DNA of 64,000 bases from the NCBI RefSeq assembly GCF_036231355.1, contig NZ_CP109496.1, forward strand, positions 620,001 through 684,000, written 5' to 3'. Shown one piece after another: positions 41,412 through 50,202 of this stretch. Both the position numbers and the translations under genes were made by a program. Under the pieces are notes generated by a model. It had not been told where the DNA came from. It searched no databases and was given only the letters and a program-made list of their open reading frames with translations. Each line of letters starts with the position of its first letter. Position 1 is the stretch's first letter. Source of the DNA: Streptomyces sp. NBC_01431 (GTDB lineage Bacteria > Actinomycetota > Actinomycetes > Streptomycetales > Streptomycetaceae).

Positions 41412-42818
41412 ATGGATGTCTACGAGTCTGCACTCGACCTCATCGGCGGCACCCCGCTGGTCCGTCTGCGAACCGCCAGCCCCGCCGCTGTCTACGCCAA
41501 ACTGGAGTATCTGAGCATCGGGGGCAGCGCCAAGGACCGGATCGGCCGGCTCATGGTCGAGCAGGCGGAGCGGGACGGACTGCTGCGGCCCGGCGGGACC
41601 ATCATCGAGGCGACCTCCGGCAACACCGGGATCGGACTCGCCCTCGTAGCGGCCGAAAAGGGGTACCGAAGCGTCCTGGTCGTCTCGGACCGGGCCAGCG
41701 TGGAGAAGGTCGCCACCCTGCGGGCCTTCGGCGCCGAGGTCGTGGTCAAACCGGGCGGCCTGCCGCGCCAGCACCCCGACCACCCCATGAGCACCGCCGC
41801 CCGCATCGCCGAAACGACGCCGGGAGCGTGGCTCGCCAACCAGTACGACAACCCGGCCAACCCCGAGGCCCACTACCTCACCACGGGGCCGGAGATCTGG
41901 CGCCAGACCCAGGGGCGCGTGACCCACCTGGTGTCCTGCATCGGCACCGGCGGCACCATCAGTGGTGCCGGCCGGTACCTCAAGGAGGTCAGCGGGAACA
42001 GCGTCCAGGTGATCGGGGCGGACCCCGCCTCCTCCGTCTACTCCGGGGGAGACGGCCGCCCCTACTTCATCGAGGCGGCGGGCCACTTCCTGCACCCCGA
42101 GACCACCGACGACGTATGGCCCACGTCCTACCACCAGGACGTCGTCGACCGCGTCATCCCCGTCGCCGACCGGCTCGCCCTGGACACCCTGCGTCAACTG
42201 GCGCGTGAGCAGGGCCTGTTGGTCGGCGGCTCGTCCGGAACGGCGCTCGCCGCGGCCCAGCAGGTCGCGGCGGAGTCCGGACCCGACGCGGTCGTGGTGG
42301 TGATCATGCCGGACTCCGGAAGGCTCTATCTGTCCAAGTACTTCAACGACGCGTGGATGCTGCGCCTGGGCTTCCTCGACGGCGACGAGAGCCGGGCCCG
42401 GGTCGCCGACGCCACTCCCCCCGACGCGCGCGCCACGCCGCTGCCCTACCTCAACACCCGCACCACCGTGGGCGAGGCGCTCGCCGTGCTGCGCACCAGG
42501 GAGCTCGGCGGCGCGGCACCCGTCCTGCCCGCCGGCCCGTGCCCCGCCGGACCCGACCGCCGCCCCACCGCACCCGAACTCACCGGTTCGGTAAGCCTGT
42601 CCGGTCTGGAAGCCGCCGTCCACGACGGCGCGGCCACCCCCGCGGACCCGCTGTCGGACCATCTCGACCCGCCGCTCCCCCACTTCGGCTACGGAGAACC
42701 GGCCAGGGAGGCGCACGACCAACTGACCCGGACCGCGCACGACACGGCCGTTGTCGTGCACGACGGCTGCGCCGTGGCCCTGATCACCGCGGCCGATCTG
42801 CACGCGGCCGCCCGCTGA
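41412..42818 (+). CDS. PLP-dependent cystathionine beta-synthase/cysteine synthase-like enzyme with C-terminal CBS-type region
   Basis: A 468-aa fold type II PLP enzyme. The PLP Lys is in SIGGSAKDRIG (about 42); TSGNTGIGLA, the phosphate-binding GTGGTISGAG and LVGGSSGTALAA are diagnostic. After about residue 320 the sequence holds CBS-like elements (TTVGEALAVLRTRELGGAAP, VVVHDGCAVALITAADL). Actinobacterial CBS makes cystathionine from serine and homocysteine, while cysteine synthases use O-acetylserine; the CBS tail favours the former. GTG at 41409 is an alternative start. No cystathionine gamma-lyase gene is adjacent. Confidence 0.85.
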   Translation: MDVYESALDLIGGTPLVRLRTASPAAVYAKLEYLSIGGSAKDRIGRLMVEQAERDGLLRPGGTIIEATSGNTGIGLALVAAEKGYRSVLVVSDRASVEKVATLRAFGAEVVVKPGGLPRQHPDHPMSTAARIAETTPGAWLANQYDNPANPEAHYLTTGPEIWRQTQGRVTHLVSCIGTGGTISGAGRYLKEVSGNSVQVIGADPASSVYSGGDGRPYFIEAAGHFLHPETTDDVWPTSYHQDVVDRVIPVADRLALDTLRQLAREQGLLVGGSSGTALAAAQQVAAESGPDAVVVVIMPDSGRLYLSKYFNDAWMLRLGFLDGDESRARVADATPPDARATPLPYLNTRTTVGEALAVLRTRELGGAAPVLPAGPCPAGPDRRPTAPELTGSVSLSGLEAAVHDGAATPADPLSDHLDPPLPHFGYGEPAREAHDQLTRTAHDTAVVVHDGCAVALITAADLHAAAR

Positions 42819-42952
42819 CTCCTCCCGCGCACCGGCCCGGCGTTCGGGCCGGCCGACCGGCCCAACAGGAGGGGTTGTTGCACCAGAACGACCGCGAATG
42901 CGCCTTGCTGCCCGTACCGTCGTGTTCAAGGTGCCTGGCGGAAGGGGCAGTT

Positions 42953-43429
42953 GTGGAGATCGATGAGCTCGTCGTCATCATGCGTGCCATGCAGCGGATC
43001 AAGGAGCTGCTGACGGAGGAGGACCAGGAGCTGCGCGCCGGGTACGGCAAGATCCCCAACGAATCCAGCGCCGGCGGCCCGTCGCAGACCCTGCTGGGCC
43101 TCCAGGAGCTGACCTCGGCCGCCGAGCAGACCATGACGAGCCTCGCCACGGCGATCGGATTCAGCGTCGCCGGCATGACGGCGCGGGCCGAGAACCGGAT
43201 CCGGTCGGCGCGACACCTCGTCGGGTTCCCCGGCGGCGCCTCACGGATGGCCAGGCCGCTGGGCAGCCGGGTCGTCGAGGCCCTGGAACTGGCCCTGAGC
43301 CTGGACGAGTTCTACCACCGCCCGCTCGGCACCGAGATCGAGGCCGCCCTGGCAGCACCCGAACCCACCTGGCCCCCCGACGACTGGGCCGCATACGACC
43401 GCTCCCGCATGACCCGCCCCGAACCGTGA
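42953..43429 (+). CDS. Helical hypothetical protein
   Basis: A 158-aa protein, mostly helical (MRAMQRIKELLTEEDQELRAG-like start, then ELTSAAEQTMTSLATAIG and LSLDEFYHRPLG), ending Pro-rich. The GTG at 42953 has GGAAGGGGCAG at good spacing; the open frame starts far upstream inside the PLP gene and is not used. No known motif. Its stop is 26 bp from the convergent SBP gene. Confidence 0.6.
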   Translation: MEIDELVVIMRAMQRIKELLTEEDQELRAGYGKIPNESSAGGPSQTLLGLQELTSAAEQTMTSLATAIGFSVAGMTARAENRIRSARHLVGFPGGASRMARPLGSRVVEALELALSLDEFYHRPLGTEIEAALAAPEPTWPPDDWAAYDRSRMTRPEP

Positions 43430-43454
43430 CGAACCGGGTGCGCTCGGGGCGCGG

Positions 43455-45098
43455 TCAGCAGCCCGGCGCCCCCTTGCCCCCGCGCTGCGGCAGGCTCAGG
43501 TTGGGGCTGCCGTCCGGCCAGGTCAGGGCGGTGGTCCTGGCGGAGCCGTCGGCGCCCAGCTGGACCACCGGTGTGGGCTTGCCCGCCGGGTTGCCGTCGC
43601 TGCCGAACGACAGCCAGCCGCTGGCGCCGGGCAGCATCTGAGCGCAGTAGAACTGGTGCAGGATGCCCGTCTCCAGGCCCGGGTTCTTCAGCCCCACGGC
43701 ATCGCGCCGGGCCGCGCTGATCCCCGCCACCGCCGCGTCATGGGTGAGCATGGCCTGGCCGCTGCCCAGGTCCGCGGGGTCGAAGGAGAGGGTCGCCACG
43801 TCCTTGTCCGCGGTCAGGGGCTGGCCCGTGCACGGGTCGGGCCGTCCGGTGAAGGCGGTCCAGAACTGGTCGTAGTTGTGCTTCGCGTCCGAGCCGGGAC
43901 ACTCCTTGCCCCATTCGTCGGGACTGGCGAGCGCGGTGTACGCGACGGTGACGCGGCCGGAGGCGATGCCGTTGAGCACGGCCTTGTCGTGGATGCTCTC
44001 CGAGGCGTCGTCCCCGGCGAGGATGTGCAACTGGGCGATGCCGCACGGAGTGCCCTGCACCCAGTTCTCCACGAAAGCCCCGAGGTCGCGGCCGCGGCCG
44101 GCGAAGTAGACCACGGAGGGGGCCGCCTGGCACAGGTTGGCGTGCATCAGGTTGAACTGCTGCACCAGGTAGTCCTGGCGCCCCGAGCCGGCCGGCAGGT
44201 CGTTGGGCGAGGTGTACGGGAGCACGGTCACGGTGCGGTTCGGCGCCCGGAACCGGGTCTTGGCGTCCGCGGCGAGCGTCTGCGTGTAGTCGTCGCCGGT
44301 GACGCTGTCGGCGACGACGGCGAGGGAGCCCACCGCGGGGTGCAGCGTGGAGACGTACTGGTTCGCGGCAGTCACCGAGTCCGAATTGGTCGGCGAGACC
44401 CGGAACATGTCGACGATCTGCTTCTTTCCGGCCGGGTCGCCCGGGTCGGTGTTCATCGAATTGCCGGTCACCGTGGAGCCGATGACGGGGATGTGCAGCT
44501 GGGCGGAGATCGCCGCGGCGGCCTGGCGGGTCTGCTCGGTGGACTGGCCCAGGCCCACGACTGCCGAGATGTGTTCGGCGCTCGCGTGCTCCTTGACCCG
44601 CGCCACGGTCTCGGCCCAGGAGCCGTACTGGCTGCCCATGTTGGCGAGGTACAGCTTGATGGCGGGCGTACTGCCGTAGGCGGCGGTGTTGTTGGCCCGC
44701 CACACCGCCGTCAGGGCCCCCTCGATGTTGGGGTAGAGGGAGTCGTAGGTCAGCGTGTCCACATCGGAGACGGGCGACAGGTCCAGCATCAGGACGATGC
44801 TGGTGTACGGACCCTTCACACCGTCGTTGGCGGACTTGACCAGTTTCTCCAACTCCCGCATACGGGCGGGCTCGTGGGAGGTGAAGGGCGCGCTGTCGAT
44901 GTTCACGCCCGCGCAGGCGAGCGGCGTCCCGGTGGCGGTCATGCCGGTGCCGCAGGTCAGCGACGGCGGGAACAGCCGGCCGTAGCCCCAGCGGCCGCCG
45001 AGCAGCAGGCCGGACAGGATCACGAGGGCCGCGACGACCGACAGCACCGGATGGCGGCGCAGCCGCCCGAAGCGGGGGTTGCCTACAGCGGGTGGCAT
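43455..45098 (-). CDS. Membrane-anchored periplasmic-binding-type receptor (branched-chain-amino-acid-receptor fold)
   Basis: A 547-aa protein with a single N-terminal membrane segment (about 16-37, after basic RFGRLRRHP) and no lipobox, followed by a type 1 periplasmic-binding domain: SIVLMLDLSPVSDVDTL, AVVGLGQSTEQTRQAAAAIS, IPVIGSTVTGN, AVVADSVTGDDYTQTLA and VVYFAGRGRDLGAFVE. The fold binds amino acids or other small ligands. AAGGAG precedes ATG 45098. The gene follows the NTPase gene by 53 bp, and neither ABC ATPase nor permease is present, so a sensing role is favoured over transport. Confidence 0.8.
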   Translation of the reverse strand: MPPAVGNPRFGRLRRHPVLSVVAALVILSGLLLGGRWGYGRLFPPSLTCGTGMTATGTPLACAGVNIDSAPFTSHEPARMRELEKLVKSANDGVKGPYTSIVLMLDLSPVSDVDTLTYDSLYPNIEGALTAVWRANNTAAYGSTPAIKLYLANMGSQYGSWAETVARVKEHASAEHISAVVGLGQSTEQTRQAAAAISAQLHIPVIGSTVTGNSMNTDPGDPAGKKQIVDMFRVSPTNSDSVTAANQYVSTLHPAVGSLAVVADSVTGDDYTQTLAADAKTRFRAPNRTVTVLPYTSPNDLPAGSGRQDYLVQQFNLMHANLCQAAPSVVYFAGRGRDLGAFVENWVQGTPCGIAQLHILAGDDASESIHDKAVLNGIASGRVTVAYTALASPDEWGKECPGSDAKHNYDQFWTAFTGRPDPCTGQPLTADKDVATLSFDPADLGSGQAMLTHDAAVAGISAARRDAVGLKNPGLETGILHQFYCAQMLPGASGWLSFGSDGNPAGKPTPVVQLGADGSARTTALTWPDGSPNLSLPQRGGKGAPGC

Positions 45099-45151
45099 GG
45101 ACACTCCTTGCGGTGCGGTCGAGGGCGCGGGGTGCTGCGGCCGTCTCGGGG

Positions 45152-47284
45152 CTAGGCGAAGGCCGCTGCCGCCTGCTGGAGCGGACTGACGTCCAGCAGC
45201 CGGGAGTTGTGTGCGAGACGGCTGAAGCACTCCTGTATCTCGCCGTCCCAGCGCCGGGTGTGCTCGGTCAGCGGGTCGTTGTACAGCCAGAGCAGTGCGA
45301 GCAGCTTGGCCGTGGCCACCGCGAGCACCGTCTGACCGCCGTCCTCGACGTCGCCGAGCAGGAGTGCGTACGCCTCCTGCGGGGACCGCTCGTACAGATG
45401 GGGGCAGGGCGCCGACGACAGGTAGTCGAGCAGGCGGATCCACGCGCGGTGGTCCTCGTCGAACCGGTCGGCCAGCGCCGCGGCCACCGGCGCGAAGCGG
45501 CCCAGGGCCAGGTCGTGGAAGAGTCTCCGCTCGACCGCGGCCGCGTCGCCGCCGTGGACGGGCGCCGTGGCCAGCGCGACGGACTGCGCGGTGAACACCT
45601 CGTCCCAGCGTTCCCCTTGCGCCGGGTGGGCGGCGCTGAGCGCGGTGAGGGCACAGCGGGCCAGCCAGGGATGCAGGGTGGCCGGACCGTCGGCGTCGCC
45701 CCAGCCGATGTCCCGGATGCGGGAGGGGCGGTGGGTGAAGGTGCTCACCCACAGGTGGCGGCGGAGCAGTTCCAGGCTGCGCGGAAGTTCCGGCATGCCC
45801 GCCGGCAGGCGGGGGTCGTGGGCCGTGCGGACGTCGGTGAGGTAGGCGGCCGTGAGCACCACCGCGGGGGTCGTGCTCCAGGTGGAGCCGGGGACGGGCA
45901 GCCCGTCGGGCAGGCTGGTCTCCAGGGCGGCCGACCACAGGGGCGCGCCCTGCTCGTCGGCGGGCGAGAGCAGGGAGACGGCGGGCCCTGAGCCGTGCTG
46001 GGCGGGGCGGGCGCCGAACTGTTCGTCGAGGACGGCCAGGACGGCGCCGCGGTGGCCTCCGGTGAGCCGGTGGACGACGGACGAGGCAAGGGGGCGGGCG
46101 GGCGACGGATCGGAGCTGTCCATCGCGTAGCCGACCTGTTCCTCGGTCATCGGGTCGAGCCACACCGGGTACCACCAGGCAGCCGCCGGGCCGCGCTCTA
46201 CGCGGACGGCCGCCTCGTTCTCCTGTGCCCACAGGCCGCGGGTCGCGCGGGAGAGCAGGGGAACGCGGCGCTGGGGTGTGGCGGCTCGGGGTGTGGGGCG
46301 CCAGGGCTCGCACCACCACGACGTCCACTCGGACTGCCACTGCCCGCACGCGGCCAGGACCAGAAGGGCGTCCGCCGCGCCCGAACCGTCCACGTCCGCC
46401 TGCTGGTTGCGGGCGCGGGCCCCCGCGAGCTCGGTGAGGAAGCGCCGCCCGCTGGGGGTCTGGGCGCCGTCAACCAGGAGCATCCACGCGTGGTCGTGGC
46501 GGTCCCGGCGGCCGGCCTGGACCGGCAGCACGCACGAGCAGGCGGAACGCAGCGGCGGATGCCGCTCGGCCTGGTCCTTGACATCGGCGAGGAACGCGGC
46601 CATCAAGGGACCGACCGAAGCGGAGCGGGAGGTGGAACTCAGCCTGATCAGCGCGTCGATGGAGCGCGCGGACTCGGCTTCGGGCACGCTGATGTGCCAG
46701 CGCAGCGCGTCCCTTACGCCCCAGCGCGCGGCGCTTTGCAGCAGGAATCCGATGACGGGCTTGGCCTGCTCGCGGACCGCGGAGACGACCTCGCGGCCCG
46801 GTCCCGAGACCAGCGGGCTGAGCGCTCCCTGGGCGACGTCGATAGTGGTGGCCGCCGCCTGCTCCAGGCGGGTCGCGAACCTGCCGCCGCGGGTGTTGCG
46901 GGTGTACTGCTGGATGAGGTCCTTGATCTGGTCCGCGGCCCGGACCCGGTCCGCGTCCAGGTTCTCGTTGAGGGCGAGCAGCCCGAGCCCGAAGCGGTGG
47001 AAGACCGGGCCGTGGCGCAGGTTGTCCCAGCCCCGCATCATCTGGAAGGCGACCAGTGCGGCTGCCGACACCGGGTCGAGAGGGTTCTCGTCGAAGTCGA
47101 GGGCCGCGTGCACGACGGTGCCGCCGCACGCCCGCGACACCGCGCGCAACAGATCGCTCTTGCCGGACTGCCGGGGACCGAGCAGCGCCACTATCGGCTG
47201 CCGCTGCCCCGGATACCGCCACAACATGTGCCGCAGGAACGCATCCGCACCCTCTGCCGCATCAAGATCCCCCACCGCACTCAC
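45152..47284 (-). CDS. Large P-loop NTPase paired with the anchored receptor
   Basis: A cytosolic ATPase of about 710 aa. The Walker A loop is LLGPRQSGKSDLL near the start, and AWMLLVDGAQTPSGRRFL is a probable Walker B strand. The rest is helical, Trp- and Leu-rich, with no known domain apparent; it resembles the STAND/AAA NTPases that act as molecular switches. The start is uncertain: GTG 47284 after GGGGGG is used; the frame is open up to 47449, but this part contains a rare TTA codon and looks non-coding. Upstream of the receptor gene in one operon, so the pair is probably a sensor-switch. I do not recognise a described system. Confidence 0.7.
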   Translation of the reverse strand: MSAVGDLDAAEGADAFLRHMLWRYPGQRQPIVALLGPRQSGKSDLLRAVSRACGGTVVHAALDFDENPLDPVSAAALVAFQMMRGWDNLRHGPVFHRFGLGLLALNENLDADRVRAADQIKDLIQQYTRNTRGGRFATRLEQAAATTIDVAQGALSPLVSGPGREVVSAVREQAKPVIGFLLQSAARWGVRDALRWHISVPEAESARSIDALIRLSSTSRSASVGPLMAAFLADVKDQAERHPPLRSACSCVLPVQAGRRDRHDHAWMLLVDGAQTPSGRRFLTELAGARARNQQADVDGSGAADALLVLAACGQWQSEWTSWWCEPWRPTPRAATPQRRVPLLSRATRGLWAQENEAAVRVERGPAAAWWYPVWLDPMTEEQVGYAMDSSDPSPARPLASSVVHRLTGGHRGAVLAVLDEQFGARPAQHGSGPAVSLLSPADEQGAPLWSAALETSLPDGLPVPGSTWSTTPAVVLTAAYLTDVRTAHDPRLPAGMPELPRSLELLRRHLWVSTFTHRPSRIRDIGWGDADGPATLHPWLARCALTALSAAHPAQGERWDEVFTAQSVALATAPVHGGDAAAVERRLFHDLALGRFAPVAAALADRFDEDHRAWIRLLDYLSSAPCPHLYERSPQEAYALLLGDVEDGGQTVLAVATAKLLALLWLYNDPLTEHTRRWDGEIQECFSRLAHNSRLLDVSPLQQAAAAFA

Positions 47285-47490
47285 CGCCCCCCTGAACCGA
47301 CGCGCACAAGGCGCACCCTCCGCATCGATCGACACGGAAGGTAACACCAGGAGGACACGCCGCGACGGGTGTTCCACCACATCCGTGCGGATGATGCTGA
47401 TTCGTAAGGCAGTTGAGCGGCCGACACCTCGACCTGCCCAGGCGGTCACGAGACAACCGGATGCGGCCCCGCCTGGTCAGGTCGAGCCGG

Positions 47491-49143
47491 TCAACCCGTC
47501 GGGTTATTCGGCGGTACTGGTCCGGCCGCGGGCGGCAGCGCGGTGGCCGGAGCCGTCCTCAGGTAGGCGGCGCCGGAGCGGACCGCCCAGGCGAACACCG
47601 CGAGCGAGATGACGCCCACCGCCACCGAGTCGTACGGCGCCGGCAGGTGTCCCGAGCCCCCGAAGGTGCCGAGCCACGACAGCAGGGTGAGCGCCGCCAG
47701 CTGGAAGATCAACCAGGCGCCGTTCCTCAACTCGGCACGCCGGGAAGGCTCTTCGCTGTCACGGCGCAGCATCAGGAACAGCGGGACGCCGGCCAGCACC
47801 AGCGGCAGCGCGAGTCGCAGGTGGTGCCAGCCGGACCAGTAGACGAACTCATTGGACACGACGAAGCTGATGGGCGCGATCCAGTGCACGCCCGCCACCT
47901 GGCCCTCCGCCGGCGGCGCCCCCCGCTCCGCGTCGTGGGCCCGGAACACCGCCGCGGCGACCGCCGAGGCGGCGTAGATGAGCAGGTACATGTCGCCCAT
48001 CACGCTCACGATGTCCTGCCAGCCGCCGAACGGCAGCATGAAGACGATGATGACCACGAGGTTGAGGAGCAGGGCCCGGCGGGCCATGCCTGAGCGGGGG
48101 TCGATCCGCATGAAGAAGCGGGGCAGCAAGCCGTTCTTGGCCAGCGCGTAGGTGTGGCGGGCGTCGAGCGCGACACCGACGTAGGCCGATCCGCCGGGTG
48201 AGACGACCGCGTCGACGTAGAGCAGGGTCGCCAGCCAGTGCAGGTTGAGCACGAGGGCGAGCTGCCCGAAGGGTGAGTCGAAGTTGACTCCGTGCCAACC
48301 GTGGGTGAGCAGCGAGTCGGGAACGGTGAACAGGAAGGCCAGTTGCAGCCCGAGATAGACCAGGACGGCGAGCCCGATCCCGGTGAGCACCGCGGACGGT
48401 ACGGTGCGGCGCGGGCTGCGAGCCTCACCGGAGAAGTCCAGGGGCGCCTGGAAGCCGTTGACGGAGTACACGATCCCGCCGCCGGCCAGCGCGGTCAGAC
48501 ATGCCGCGTAGCCGTACGGGGCGAAGCCGCCGTTGTCCGTGAGGCGCCCGGAATGCGTGCCCGAGAGGAACAGGGCGACCACCGTGAGGACGGGGATGAG
48601 GACCTTGAACAGCGACACCAGGTTGTTGAGGCGCGCGAAGATGCGCACGGCGAACCAGTTGAGGGCCGTCAGGAGCACGCTCAGCCCGGTGGCCACGGCG
48701 AGTCCGGAGCCGGTGAGGCGGCCACCGGAGTACAGGCCGGGCAGGTAGTGCGCGGCGTACTGCATGATCGCGCTGATCTCCGCGGCCGTGCCGCCGACCG
48801 ACAGCAGCACCGACCAGCCGATCACCGTGCCGACGAGCCGCCCGCTCGCGTACAGCGGCCAGCGCACGGTGCCGCCGCCTTCGGGTCGGGTGGCCCCGAG
48901 TTCGACCATGACCAGCGCCACCAGCGCGCACAGCACTCCGGCGGCGACCCAGGACAGCAGGGCGGCGGGCCCTGCTGTCTGGGCCGCGAACATGGCGGCG
49001 AACAGCCAGCCCGAGCCGAGGATGTTGGAGAACCCGATCGCGGTCAGGCTCCAGAATCCGAGTTCCTTGTGGAGCCGGCGTTCCTCCCCCATGGCCGTCA
49101 GGGGCGAAGGGGTCTGACCGGGCTGGATCGGCCGCACGCGCAT
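47491..49143 (-). CDS. APC-superfamily amino-acid permease
   Basis: A 550-aa transporter with about 12 hydrophobic segments; the APC signature lies in the first helix (ELGFWSLTAIGFSNILGSGWL, split around residues 26-46) and the second part includes SLFKVLIPVLTVVALF and SGEARSPRRTVPSAV. ATG at 49143 follows AAGGAGG. It would take up amino acids or polyamines by proton symport. It lies 207 bp upstream of the NTPase gene on the same strand; co-transcription is possible but not shown. Confidence 0.9.
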   Translation of the reverse strand: MRVRPIQPGQTPSPLTAMGEERRLHKELGFWSLTAIGFSNILGSGWLFAAMFAAQTAGPAALLSWVAAGVLCALVALVMVELGATRPEGGGTVRWPLYASGRLVGTVIGWSVLLSVGGTAAEISAIMQYAAHYLPGLYSGGRLTGSGLAVATGLSVLLTALNWFAVRIFARLNNLVSLFKVLIPVLTVVALFLSGTHSGRLTDNGGFAPYGYAACLTALAGGGIVYSVNGFQAPLDFSGEARSPRRTVPSAVLTGIGLAVLVYLGLQLAFLFTVPDSLLTHGWHGVNFDSPFGQLALVLNLHWLATLLYVDAVVSPGGSAYVGVALDARHTYALAKNGLLPRFFMRIDPRSGMARRALLLNLVVIIVFMLPFGGWQDIVSVMGDMYLLIYAASAVAAAVFRAHDAERGAPPAEGQVAGVHWIAPISFVVSNEFVYWSGWHHLRLALPLVLAGVPLFLMLRRDSEEPSRRAELRNGAWLIFQLAALTLLSWLGTFGGSGHLPAPYDSVAVGVISLAVFAWAVRSGAAYLRTAPATALPPAAGPVPPNNPTG

Positions 49144-49254
49144 CCGCCTCCTTGGACGACTTGAGGACACAACTGAGGACACAAGAGTGCCCAGCGTGTC
49201 ACGGCGTGCGCCCCACACCGCCCAGGAATCACAAATGGATCCCGCGCACGGCCC

Positions 49255-50115
49255 TCAGGTAAGAGGCCCACTCCAGTACGCGTCATCCCACTTCATCGCG
49301 TCGGGGCTGAACTCGACCTCGGCGCTGGAGGCCGCGTCGGGCGGCAGGGAGAAGGCGTACTTGCCGATGGCTTCCCTGCCCGGCAGGAGGTACCCCGTGA
49401 TGACCTTCTGACGGCCGCTTCCGTCGATGACCAACTCGGCGGAGGCGCCGTCGGCGTCGTTCACGCTGGGCAGCCCCGACTTGACGTCGATCCGCTCGGT
49501 GCCGGTGTTGACGACGGTGACCGTCACTTGGACGGCCTTGTTGCCCTGGGCGTGACCCAGGACGTAGCCGTCCGGGACGAACGGCTCCGGCTTGGCGACC
49601 GTCACCTTCAGACCGTTCTCGAAGGTGTACGTCTGGCCGAACGGCAGGTGTCTGGCCTTCTCCGCCGCGGCCGACGCGGACGCCGACGCCTTCACCGACT
49701 CGCTGTGCGCACGGGAGTCGTCGGCGAATTCCCTCACCTTCACCACGGCGAACACCCCGGTGCCGACGGCGATCAGCATGCCGACGACACCCAGGATCAC
49801 ACCGCTGAGCGCCATGCCCCGGTTGGTCGCCACGCCCTTGCGCACTTGGCTCAGTCCTACGAAGCCGAAGACGACGGCCAGCAGGGCGGGCAGCCACGAC
49901 ATCCAGAACAGGACGACGAACAGGCCGAGCACGACGCCGATCACACCCAGGACCAGCGCGGTGACGCCCATGCCGTTGCGCGGCTGCGCCCCCGGCGCGG
50001 GGTACGACGGCCAAGGGGCCGTGAGCGGGCCGGGTGGCGGCGGGCCCCAGGGGTTGCCGCCCTGCGGACTCTGCTCCACAGGAGTGTTGTCGTCGGGCGG
50101 TACGGGCACGGTCAT
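49255..50115 (-). CDS. Membrane protein with DUF4190-like N-terminus and extracytoplasmic DUF4352-like domain
   Basis: A 286-aa protein. A Pro/Gly-rich cytosolic segment (about 8-45) is followed by two hydrophobic hairpins (GVTALVLGVIGVVLGLFVVL, MALSGVILGVVGMLIAVGTG), as in DUF4190 proteins. An Ala-rich linker then leads to a beta-rich domain (TVTVVNTGTERIDVKSG, GYLLPGREAIGKYAF) of the extracellular DUF4352/DUF5067 type. GAAGGACC precedes ATG 50115. Such proteins are abundant in Streptomyces; function unknown. Confidence 0.8.
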   Translation of the reverse strand: MTVPVPPDDNTPVEQSPQGGNPWGPPPPGPLTAPWPSYPAPGAQPRNGMGVTALVLGVIGVVLGLFVVLFWMSWLPALLAVVFGFVGLSQVRKGVATNRGMALSGVILGVVGMLIAVGTGVFAVVKVREFADDSRAHSESVKASASASAAAEKARHLPFGQTYTFENGLKVTVAKPEPFVPDGYVLGHAQGNKAVQVTVTVVNTGTERIDVKSGLPSVNDADGASAELVIDGSGRQKVITGYLLPGREAIGKYAFSLPPDAASSAEVEFSPDAMKWDDAYWSGPLT

Positions 50116-50202
50116 GCGCGGTCCTTCGGCGGTCAAACGAACGATCCGCCGACACTACCAGGGGGTTTTACCTTTCCATTACCCGTATGCCCGTCCCGGC
50201 GC

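Noticed and set aside
45099..46349. An upstream extension of the receptor frame over the NTPase gene
   Set aside because: The extension reads Pro/Arg-rich nonsense; the receptor has a well placed Shine-Dalgarno sequence and membrane anchor at 45098.
47285..47449. Upstream extension of the NTPase protein
   Set aside because: The extra codons include a TTA and have poor third-position bias, and GTG 47284 has a G-rich Shine-Dalgarno sequence; the extension is left as a possibility only.
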